From contig CALFXN010000512.1 of the NCBI GenBank assembly GCA_937957815.1, forward strand, positions 1-8,433: a DNA stretch of 8,433 nucleotides. Reading direction: 5' to 3'. A program made the position numbers and the translations under genes. Shown one piece after another: positions 1 to 5,222 of this stretch; within the stretch, counting starts at the first letter, position 1; each line of letters opens with the position of its first letter. The stretch is from an uncultured Synergistales bacterium. Its GTDB lineage: Bacteria; Synergistota; Synergistia; Synergistales; Aminobacteriaceae. The notes below the pieces were generated by a model. It made no database searches. It was not told where the DNA came from and worked only from the letters and a program-made list of their open reading frames with translations.

Positions 1-68
1 CATCGGAACACAGCCCCTGCGCCGACATGCGCGCCGCAAGCTCGGCAGCGAAGCCTGCATTCTCTCAT
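1..68 (-). CDS. Possible divergent gene, N-terminal fragment only, cut by window start
   Basis: Read on the - strand, an ATG at 68-66 is preceded by GGGAGG (complement of 76-81) at 7-nt spacing, a good Shine-Dalgarno. The frame stays open for 22 codons to the window edge. The fragment reads MRECRLRCRACGAH and onward. The closely spaced cysteines (C4, C8, C11) with a CRACG core look like a zinc-ribbon or rubredoxin-like knuckle, as at the N-terminus of some zinc-binding methyltransferases, but 22 residues cannot establish a family. A second ATG at 60-58 opens a different frame with a poorly spaced Shine-Dalgarno and a less protein-like product. The head-to-head arrangement with the regulator gene would make the 69-324 gap a shared control region. 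Function unknown. Confidence 0.4.
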   Translation of the reverse strand, partial: MRECRLRCRACGAHVGAGAVFR

Positions 69-81
69 TCGCAAACCTCCC

Positions 82-123
82 TTTCCGGTTGCCGACGCCT
101 GGCAAGGGCGTCTTTGCCACTGA
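82..123 (-). promoter_or_regulatory. Structured leader of the possible divergent transcript
   Basis: On the - strand the leader just upstream of the GGGAGG ribosome site contains GGCAA (118-114), GACGCC (112-107), TTGCC (105-101), GGCGTC (99-94) and GGCAA (93-89). The central TTGCC can pair with either flanking GGCAA, and GACGCC pairs perfectly with GGCGTC. The pairings are mutually exclusive or interleaved. This may be an RNA switch near the ribosome site, or simply a repeated protein-binding site in DNA. The repeats are seen; any function is inference. Confidence 0.3.
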
Positions 124-132
124 AGCATAGCA
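124..132 (-). promoter_or_regulatory. Candidate extended -10 promoter for the divergent gene
   Basis: The - strand reads TGC-TATGCT (complement of 132-124), an extended -10 element with four of six consensus bases. No convincing -35 lies 16-18 bp upstream (TGTCGC at 17 bp). If used, transcription would start near 117-118, exactly where the GGCAA/GACGCC repeat structure begins. The call is weak and competes with the other - strand candidate at 232-261. Confidence 0.25.
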
Positions 133-193
133 CCCGCGACACGAGTGCGACAGTCCCGGAACGACGCAATCGCGACGAAGTCAACGGAATGTT

Positions 194-222
194 TTGACAA
201 ACTATTTTCGGTATGGTACTGT
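194..222 (+). promoter_or_regulatory. Sigma-70-type promoter for the SorC-family regulator gene
   Basis: A perfect -35 hexamer TTGACA (194-199) is followed after exactly 17 bp by TACTGT (217-222). The -10 is preceded by TGG, giving an extended TGn motif that compensates for its weaker match (T, A and final T conserved). The expected start site is near 229, leaving a 5' leader of about 95 nt before the ATG at 325. The element lies at the upstream edge of an AT-rich island that contrasts sharply with the GC-rich genes around it. Confidence 0.6.
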
Positions 223-230
223 TACATAAA

Positions 231-259
231 GAAAATATTTCATTGTTGAAATAAATTTC
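231..259. promoter_or_regulatory. Cluster of overlapping inverted repeats, probable operator
   Basis: Two similar palindromes sit in tandem: GAAA-N3-TTTC at 231-241 and GAAAT-N2-ATTTC at 248-259. The halves facing each other form a third, perfect inverted repeat, TATTTCA-TTGT-TGAAATA (236-253). The cluster begins at about the predicted + strand transcription start and overlaps the possible - strand promoter at 232-261. SorC/CggR-family proteins are oligomers (often tetramers) that bind extended operators with repeated half-sites, so autoregulation by the adjacent regulator is the simplest reading. The repeats are directly visible; the assignment to this regulator is inferred from position. 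Confidence 0.5.
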
Positions 260-261
260 AA
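232..261 (-). promoter_or_regulatory. Candidate divergent promoter overlapping the inverted repeats
   Basis: On the - strand TTGAAA (complement of 261-256) and TATTTT (complement of 237-232) are separated by 18 bp, a plausible -35/-10 pair (five of six and four of six consensus). It would drive the possible gene starting at 68, with a leader of roughly 155 nt. AT-rich DNA produces such matches easily. It is mainly notable because the palindrome cluster fills its spacer. Confidence 0.3.
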
Positions 262-324
262 AAGCATTGCGGACGCGGAGTTGCCGAAAACAAGCGCTCG
301 CGCCGTCGAGAGATCGGAGGCCCC

Positions 325-1257
325 ATGGTTCCTGAATACGAACGGCTCCTGACGAAGGTAGCCCACCTCTACTACATCGAAGACACATCCCAGGCGGAAA
401 TCTCAAATGTCCTGAGTCTCTCGAAATCGAGGGTTTGCCGCCTGCTGGCGGAAGCGCGCAGCAGGGGCATCGTCGAGATCTACGTGAACGGATCGCTCTC
501 GTGGTGTCCGGCGCTCGAATCCCGCGTCGAGAAGAAGTATGGCCTGAAAGAGGCATGCATCGTCGAGACGCCAGCGGATCGTCCGATCGCGCAGACGCTC
601 GGCCTCGCCGGGGCGCAACTCCTCAAGCGTCTCATGTCGCCGAAGGACATCCTTGGCATCTCGTGGGGAAAGACGCTTCTCTCGCTCGTCTCGAACTTCC
701 ACGAGTCGCATCTCAAGGGGCCGCAGGTGGTTCAGCTTGTCGGATGCCTGAACATGGGCGGCGAGGACATGCAGGTCATGGATCTTCTCCGTCGTCTCGG
801 CGAATACTTCGAGACGCGACCGCTCGCGCTCTTCTGCCCGTCGATCGTCAGCAGTCCGCAGGTGAAAGCCGGACTCCTCGAGGATCCGAAAATCGCCGAG
901 GTCGTCGAGGCGGCGAAGCGCTGCACGATCGTTCTCGCGGGAATCGGAGAGCTCAGCGCGACGTCGACGCTCTATCAGCAGGGGTATATCAGTCCCTCGT
1001 GGTGGGGAAAGCTGACGGATTCCGGAGCGGTCGGAAACATGTGCATGAATTTCTATAACGCCGACGGAGAGGCGTGCTGTCCCGCGTTCCAGGAAGTCAC
1101 GATGACGACGACCTCGCTCTCCGACCTGAAGGAAATCCCCACGGTGATCGGCATCGCGGGCGGCCCGGAGAAGCTCGCCGCCATCAGGGGAGCGCTCCGG
1201 AGCGGCGTTCTGAACATATTGCTGACGGACAGGGACACGGCGGAGGCCCTTTTGTGA
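325..1257 (+). CDS. SorC/CggR-family sugar-responsive transcriptional regulator
   Basis: This 310-residue protein has the usual length and architecture of the SorC (sugar-binding, DeoR-related) regulators. An N-terminal helix-turn-helix spans roughly residues 7-52 (YY at 16-17, SQAEIS at 22-27, recognition helix about 33-44, then GIVEI). The effector-binding domain follows, with ISWGKTL (112-118), VVQLVG (135-140), GAVGN (234-238) and a C-terminal VIGIAGG (274-280) running to LNILLTD. Members bind phosphorylated sugars or polyols and change DNA binding at extended operators. The start at 325 is supported by GGAGG at 316-320 (spacing 4, slightly tight) and by the N-terminus fitting the family. 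The usual family GAVGD appears as GAVGN, and there are nine cysteines including a CC pair at 251-252. It lies directly upstream of the transport-catabolic operon and is probably its local regulator. Whether it activates or represses cannot be told. Confidence 0.92.
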   Translation: MVPEYERLLTKVAHLYYIEDTSQAEISNVLSLSKSRVCRLLAEARSRGIVEIYVNGSLSWCPALESRVEKKYGLKEACIVETPADRPIAQTLGLAGAQLLKRLMSPKDILGISWGKTLLSLVSNFHESHLKGPQVVQLVGCLNMGGEDMQVMDLLRRLGEYFETRPLALFCPSIVSSPQVKAGLLEDPKIAEVVEAAKRCTIVLAGIGELSATSTLYQQGYISPSWWGKLTDSGAVGNMCMNFYNADGEACCPAFQEVTMTTTSLSDLKEIPTVIGIAGGPEKLAAIRGALRSGVLNILLTDRDTAEALL

Positions 1258-1277
1258 GAGGCCGGCGCCGTTTTTTT
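1237..1277 (+). terminator. Probable intrinsic terminator after the regulator gene
   Basis: ACGGCG (1237-1242) pairs with CGCCGT (1266-1271). After a 2x2 internal loop, GGCC (1245-1248) pairs with GGCC (1260-1263), closing an 11-nt loop. A run of seven T (1271-1277) follows at once. The 5' arm lies in the last codons of the regulator and the loop contains its TGA stop. An alternative pairing of TTGTGA (1252-1257) with TCACAA (1277-1282) would disrupt this stem. Termination here would separate the regulator transcript from the transport operon, at least partly. Confidence 0.55.
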
Positions 1278-1385
1278 CACAACCCGAAGACAAGGAGGGG
1301 TGGCGACCGATATCTGCAGTGCGGCGGTGATGGTTCGTTTCGGTAACGACGGGAATGTATCACACGACTCGAAGAGGAGGATCTC
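1278..1385 (+). promoter_or_regulatory. Leader region of the transport-catabolic operon
   Basis: The gap after the terminator should hold the operon promoter, but no strong sigma-70 match is visible. The best -10-like element is TG-TATCAC at about 1356-1363, with a poor -35. A perfect inverted repeat, TCGTT-N5-AACGA (1335-1349), sits just upstream of it and could be a protein-binding site. It does not resemble the AT-rich palindromes at 231-259. A strong unassigned AAGGAGG occurs at 1292-1298, and the ribosome site for the next gene is AGGAGG at 1375-1380. Confidence 0.35.
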
Positions 1386-2534
1386 ATGATGAGAAAGCTT
1401 TTGCTGCTCGGACTTGCGCTCTCTGTGTTCGTCGCGTTTGCCGCTCCCGGTATGGCTGCTGAAAAGGTCATCAAAATCGGATACATCGGCGCCCTGACGG
1501 GCGATACGGCCGTCTGGGGACAGGCGGGGCTCAACGGCATGAAGCTGACCGCGAAGAAGGTCAACGACGCGGGCGGCGTTCTCGGAAGCGCGATCGAGGT
1601 CATCGGAATGGACGGAAAGGGCAAGCCCGAAGACTCCCTGAACGCGCTGAGCAAGCTCATCGACATGGGCGTCATCGCGGTCGTCGGCACGAACTTCTCG
1701 AGCTGCAACATTCCGATGGCGCCCGTCGCGACGGCCAAGAAGATCCCGCTCCTCGCGACCGCCGCGTCCGATCCGAAGGTCACCGTCGACGAGACCGGCA
1801 AGCTCCTGGAGTACAGCTTCCGCATCGGATTCATCGATCCGTTCCAGGGCCGCGTCCTCGCCGCGTTCGCGATCGAAAAGCTCGGTGCGAAGACCGCCGC
1901 GATCCTGACGGACATCGGCTCCGACTATTCGTACGGCCTGTCCTCGTACTTCGAGGAGGAATTCAGGAAGCTCGGCGGAAAAATCGTGGCCTCCGAGCAG
2001 GGACGCGCGGGCGACAACGACTACCGCGCGCAGCTCAGCAAGTTCAAGACCGTGAACCCGGACGTCATTCTCGTGCCGTGGATCGACAAGGACGTCGCGC
2101 TGATCGCGAAACAGGCGCGCGAGCTGGGCATCAAGGCGGCCTTCATGGGCGGCGACGGATGGGACAACCAGGACATGATCACGATGGCGGGCGCCGCGCT
2201 CGAGGGCGGATACTACACGTCGCAACCCTCGTTCGGACGCGAGGTCACGAAGCCCTACTACGACGAATACGTGAAAACGTACAACATCAAGCCCGAGACC
2301 GAGGCGCTGTTCGGGCACGACGCGGTCATGTGGATCGTCGACGCGCTGAAGCGGGCCGGCAAGGCGGATTCCGTCGCGCTCAAGGGCGCGCTCGAAAACA
2401 CGACCGGCTTCGAGGGGCTCATGGGAACGATGAACATCGAGAAGAAGACGCACAACCCGGTCAAGCCCTGCAGCGTCATGACGATCAAGGGCGGCAAGAT
2501 CGTCTACGTCGGAGATTTCATGCCCAAAAACTAG
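1386..2534 (+). CDS. Periplasmic substrate-binding protein of a HAAT (Liv-type) ABC importer
   Basis: This 382-residue type I periplasmic binding protein captures a small solute outside the inner membrane and delivers it to the LivHM permease. Residues 1-25 form a Sec signal (MMRK, a hydrophobic core, then PGMAA before EKVIK). There is no lipobox cysteine, so it should be soluble in the periplasm. The mature protein opens with KIGYIGALTGDTAVWGQ and has the family ligand-loop regions around FSSCN (104-108) and ATAAS (124-128). A family-typical DYSYG segment follows the ILTDIG strand. AGGAGG at 1375-1380 lies 5 nt from the ATG at 1386 and 8 nt from the in-frame ATG at 1389, so the real start may be either. 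The family transports branched-chain amino acids but also amides, urea, and aromatic or other organic compounds. Local enzymes argue for something other than plain leucine or valine. The ligand cannot be read from sequence. Confidence 0.93.
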   Translation: MMRKLLLLGLALSVFVAFAAPGMAAEKVIKIGYIGALTGDTAVWGQAGLNGMKLTAKKVNDAGGVLGSAIEVIGMDGKGKPEDSLNALSKLIDMGVIAVVGTNFSSCNIPMAPVATAKKIPLLATAASDPKVTVDETGKLLEYSFRIGFIDPFQGRVLAAFAIEKLGAKTAAILTDIGSDYSYGLSSYFEEEFRKLGGKIVASEQGRAGDNDYRAQLSKFKTVNPDVILVPWIDKDVALIAKQARELGIKAAFMGGDGWDNQDMITMAGAALEGGYYTSQPSFGREVTKPYYDEYVKTYNIKPETEALFGHDAVMWIVDALKRAGKADSVALKGALENTTGFEGLMGTMNIEKKTHNPVKPCSVMTIKGGKIVYVGDFMPKN

Positions 2535-2547
2535 GACGCGCCCCGTG

Positions 2548-2570
2548 GGGGAGGAGCGTGGCTCCTCCCC
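2548..2570 (+). terminator. Perfect 10-bp hairpin, likely attenuator or mRNA-stabilising stem
   Basis: GGGGAGGAGC (2548-2557) and GCTCCTCCCC (2561-2570) are exact complements separated by only GTG, 14 nt after the TAG of the binding-protein gene. The following TTCCTTCGT is pyrimidine-rich but not a clean U-tract. Partial termination, or protection of the upstream message from 3' exonucleases, is therefore more likely than full termination. The downstream genes clearly belong to the same system. Confidence 0.65.
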
Positions 2571-2588
2571 TTCCTTCGTCCCGTGATT

Positions 2589-2618
2589 TCGGGTGTCCGT
2601 CCCGATTTTTGCGGACAC
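2589..2618 (+). other. Competing helices or pseudoknot next to a T-run, upstream of livH
   Basis: TCGGG (2589-2593) pairs with CCCGA (2601-2605) and is followed directly by TTTTT (2606-2610), resembling a short intrinsic terminator. The loop and last stem base of that hairpin, GTGTCCG (2593-2599), are exactly complementary to CGGACAC (2612-2618) beyond the T-run. The two helices could be alternatives (terminator versus antiterminator) or coexist as an H-type pseudoknot with a 6-nt loop over a 5-bp stem. The pairings are seen; the function is inference. Confidence 0.4.
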
Positions 2619-2687
2619 GCCGACCACATTCGCGCCGGAGCGATATTCCGGGACGCGTGTATTCCACTACCATTCAGGAGAGGTCTC

Positions 2688-3560
2688 ATGCTGGCTCAGC
2701 AACTGATCAACGGACTGTCCGTCGGCGGCATCTACGCGTTGCTCTCGACGGGATACGCGCTCATCTACAGCCTGCTCGGATTCTCGAACTGGGCGCACGG
2801 AGAGGTCGCCATGCTCGGGGCGTATATCGCCGTCATGTCGGTCATCGCGGCGAAATTGCCCTTCGTCGCCTCCCTGGCGCTCGCCCTGGCCGGAGCCGCG
2901 CTCATCAGCCTCGTCAACGAGAAGTTCTTCTACCGCCATATCCGCAACAACAACTCGCCGACCATGTTCCTGATGATCGCGGCGATGGGCCTGTCGACGA
3001 CGTACAAGAACCTCATCGTCGTTCTCGTCGGGCCGAAGTTCAAGTACTTCCCGCAGATACTGCCGTTCGAGTCGTTCGAGTTCTGTGGGATCAACGTCGG
3101 CGTCCTCGATATCTTCTCCATCGTCGTGTCGCTTGCGGCCATCGTTCTTCTGGACGTCCTGATCTATCACACGAAGTTCGGGCTCGGGATCCGCGGATGC
3201 GCGTCGGACTCCGTAACGGCCGAACTCCTCGGCGTCAACGTCAACCGGTACATCCTGATCGTCTTCCTTCTCGCGGGCGGCCTGGCCGGATGCGCCGGCG
3301 TGCTGCTCGGAATGAAGTACACGGTCTACCCCTCACTGGGAAATGTGGCGCTCAAGGCCTTCATCGCGTCGGTCTTCGGCGGACTCGGGAGCATCCGGGG
3401 GGCCATCCTGGGCGCCTTCATGATAGGGATTCTGGAGACGCTCGTCTCCGCGTACGTCAGCTCCGGACTCAGGGACCTCTTCACGTTCGGACTGCTGATC
3501 GCCATTCTTCTCATTCGTCCGGAAGGGCTTCTCGGCAAGAGCGTCGAGCAGAAATCCTGA
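2688..3560 (+). CDS. livH: HAAT-family ABC transporter permease, LivH type
   Basis: This 290-residue inner-membrane permease is one half of the translocation channel, pairing with LivM. It has the LivH hallmark N-terminus (GLSVGGIYALLSTGYALIYSL, residues 9-29, then SNWAHGEVAMLGAY at 33-46) and several hydrophobic helices. A cytoplasmic coupling loop that contacts the ATPases lies around 164-187 (KFGLGIRG through LLGVNVNR), and the late AFIASVFGGLGSIRGAILGA stretch (224-243) is also typical. The frame is open upstream to a GTG at 2583. The ATG at 2688 is preferred because AGGAGAGG precedes it by 4-5 nt and the family N-terminus starts there. The longer form would translate the structured gap. 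It is followed after 19 bp by livM. Confidence 0.95.
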   Translation: MLAQQLINGLSVGGIYALLSTGYALIYSLLGFSNWAHGEVAMLGAYIAVMSVIAAKLPFVASLALALAGAALISLVNEKFFYRHIRNNNSPTMFLMIAAMGLSTTYKNLIVVLVGPKFKYFPQILPFESFEFCGINVGVLDIFSIVVSLAAIVLLDVLIYHTKFGLGIRGCASDSVTAELLGVNVNRYILIVFLLAGGLAGCAGVLLGMKYTVYPSLGNVALKAFIASVFGGLGSIRGAILGAFMIGILETLVSAYVSSGLRDLFTFGLLIAILLIRPEGLLGKSVEQKS

Positions 3561-3579
3561 TTCGCGGAGGAGGTCACGC

Positions 3580-4449
3580 ATGTCGGACTACACACAAGGC
3601 GTCATCATCCTGGTCTGCGTCAACGCCGTCGCGGTGCTCGGCGTGTCGATCCTGACCGGGTTCACGCGGCTCTTCTCGTTCGGAAACGCCGGGTTCATGG
3701 CGATCGGCGCCTACGCGTCGGCGATCCTGACGAAGCAGTACGGCTGGCCGCTCGCGTGCAGCATGCCCGCCGCGATGTTTCTGGCCGGTATCGCGGCCTA
3801 CTGCATCGGCAGGCTGACGCTCCGGCTCAAGGGGGACTATTTCCTTATCACGACGCTCGGCTTCGGCGAATGCATCCGCGTCGCGCTCGACTACGCGTAC
3901 AAATACACGGGAGGTCCGAGGGGGTATTCGAATATCCCGCACTACACGAACGTGTACCTCGCGATCGCGATTCTGATCGTCGCGACGATCGTCGCGCGGA
4001 ATTTCATCCGGTCGAAGTACGGGTGGCATCTCATGGCCATCCGCGAACAGGAGGTCGCGGCCGAGGCCGTCGGCGTCGACACCGCGAAGTACAAGCTCCT
4101 GTCGTTCGTGATGAGCGCGCTCTACGCGGGCTGCGCGGGCGTGCTCTTCGCGCACTTCCTCCGGTTCATCAACCCGACCATGTTCAATCTGGACAAATCG
4201 GCGGAATGGGTCATCACGGTCGTCATCGGCGGCTTGGGGAGTCTCTCCGGATCGCTCGTCGCGAGCGCGATCCTGACCCTTCTGCCCGAAATTTTCCGAA
4301 GCCTTGCGGAGTACCGGATGCTGCTCTACGGAATCGCGGTCGTCTTCATCATTATGCTCCGGCCGAACGGGCTCATGGGGTATCGCGAGATCTCATCGTA
4401 CTTTCCGCGCAGGCTCTGTCCCCAGGCGGCTCCGGAGACGCGCAAATGA
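3580..4449 (+). CDS. livM: HAAT-family ABC transporter permease, LivM type
   Basis: This 289-residue multi-pass inner-membrane protein is the second permease subunit. Recognisable LivM segments are SFGNAGFMAIGAYASAIL (33-50), LRLKGDYFLITTLGFGE (81-97), GGPRGYSNIP (111-120), the ATPase-contacting loop around 147-172 (YGWHLMAIREQE through GVDTAKYK) and the VIGGLGSLSGSLVASAIL stretch (215-232). The start is well supported by GGAGGAGG at 3566-3573. It lacks the long N-terminal extension found in E. coli LivM, which is common in other phyla. Its stop overlaps the next start (ATGA at 4446-4449), implying translational coupling to livG. Confidence 0.95.
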   Translation: MSDYTQGVIILVCVNAVAVLGVSILTGFTRLFSFGNAGFMAIGAYASAILTKQYGWPLACSMPAAMFLAGIAAYCIGRLTLRLKGDYFLITTLGFGECIRVALDYAYKYTGGPRGYSNIPHYTNVYLAIAILIVATIVARNFIRSKYGWHLMAIREQEVAAEAVGVDTAKYKLLSFVMSALYAGCAGVLFAHFLRFINPTMFNLDKSAEWVITVVIGGLGSLSGSLVASAILTLLPEIFRSLAEYRMLLYGIAVVFIIMLRPNGLMGYREISSYFPRRLCPQAAPETRK

Positions 4450-5213
4450 GCGCCGCGCTTTCGATTTCGAACTTGAACCAGTCGTTCGGGGGCGTCCGGG
4501 CCATCGACGACTTCCATCTGAACGTCGAACAGGAGTCGATCCACGGGCTCATCGGCCCCAACGGCGCGGGGAAGACGACGGTCTTCAACGTCATCACGGG
4601 AATCTACCGGCCCCGGAGCGGATCGGTGCTCTTCGAGGGGCGCGAACTCATCGGCAGGAAACCCTTCGAGATCGCGAACATGGGGGTCGGCCGCACATTC
4701 CAGAACATCCGTCTCTTCCCGATGCTGAGTGTCCTCGAAAACGTCGTCATCGCCGGGCACCGGGACGCCGGGTACTCTTTCGTCGAGGCGCTCACGCACC
4801 TCGGACGGTACCGGCGCGTCGTCCGGGCGCAGTGCGACCACGCGCGCGGGCTTCTCGCGACGGTCGGCCTCGAACACAGGGAGAGGGAGCAGGCCGGAAG
4901 CCTGCCCTACGGCTTGCAGCGCCGCCTCGAGATCGCCCGCGCCCTCGCGCTCCGACCTCGGCTGCTGCTGCTCGACGAACCAGCCGCGGGAATGAACGAG
5001 GAGGAATCGCTCGGTCTCGTGAGCTTCATCCGCGAGATTCAGAAAAAGTTTTCGCTCACGATCCTCATGATCGAGCACCACATGGACGTCGTGACGAGCC
5101 TCTGCCACGACATCACGGTCCTCAACTTCGGCAGGATCCTCGCCCAGTCTTCGGACATCGCGGAGATCAAGAAGAATCCGGCCGTCGTCGAGGCGTATCT
5201 CGGAAAGGAGTGA
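4446..5213 (+). CDS. livG: HAAT-family ABC transporter ATP-binding protein, LivG type
   Basis: This 255-residue cytoplasmic ATPase powers import together with LivF. Walker A is GPNGAGKTT (37-45), the Q-loop glutamine is Q86 (GRTFQNIRLF), and Walker B is LLLLDEP (173-179) with catalytic E178. The D-loop region reads AAGMNEEES and the switch histidine is at about 211 (IEHHMD). The signature is LPYGLQRR (153-160) instead of the generic LSGGQ, which is a normal variant of the LivG branch. The conserved GVGRTFQNIRLF also marks LivG rather than LivF. The start overlaps the livM stop. The GTG of livF follows 9 bp after the stop. Confidence 0.95.
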   Translation: MSAALSISNLNQSFGGVRAIDDFHLNVEQESIHGLIGPNGAGKTTVFNVITGIYRPRSGSVLFEGRELIGRKPFEIANMGVGRTFQNIRLFPMLSVLENVVIAGHRDAGYSFVEALTHLGRYRRVVRAQCDHARGLLATVGLEHREREQAGSLPYGLQRRLEIARALALRPRLLLLDEPAAGMNEEESLGLVSFIREIQKKFSLTILMIEHHMDVVTSLCHDITVLNFGRILAQSSDIAEIKKNPAVVEAYLGKE

Positions 5214-5222
5214 CGCGGGACC

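Larger units (their letters stand above)
2535..2687 (+). promoter_or_regulatory. Intercistronic control region between binding protein and permease genes
   Basis: No gene is supported in this 153-bp gap. It holds a perfect 10-bp hairpin (2548-2570) and, downstream, a second set of possible helices (2589-2618). The ribosome site AGGAGAGG (2676-2683) precedes the livH ATG at 2688. In binding-protein transport operons such gaps often lower downstream expression so that the binding protein exceeds the membrane complex; applying that here is inference. A separate promoter for livH is not evident. Confidence 0.5.

Noticed and set aside
191..202. Small inverted repeat GTTT-TGAC-AAAC around the -35 element
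   Set aside because: The arms are only 4 bp and arise largely from the TTGACA hexamer itself; not strong enough to call an operator.
65..556. - strand frame of 163 codons across the regulator promoter
   Set aside because: It overlaps the regulator's start and promoter, has no recognisable domain and no plausible ribosome site, and would conflict with the better-supported divergent start at 68.
1074..1346. 90-codon + strand frame over the regulator's 3' end and the leader
   Set aside because: It is mostly out-of-frame regulator sequence that continues through the terminator, and its product looks random.
1053..2627. Long - strand open frame (524 codons) opposite the binding-protein gene
   Set aside because: It is antisense to a clearly recognisable binding protein. 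Its product is Arg/Asp/Val-rich with no domain, as expected when GC-biased third codon positions remove stops on the opposite strand.
2583..2687. Extended livH start at GTG 2583
   Set aside because: The extension has no family similarity, runs through the structured gap and lacks a good ribosome site. ATG 2688 has one and matches the LivH N-terminus.
2078..3655. 525-codon + strand frame overlapping the binding protein and livH
   Set aside because: It is a frame-shifted shadow of two recognisable genes with an Arg/Gly/His-rich translation.
4902..4928. Apparent defect in the LivG signature motif (LPYGLQRR instead of LSGGQ)
   Set aside because: The LivG branch normally carries a YGxQRR-type signature, so this is a family trait and not a broken ATPase.
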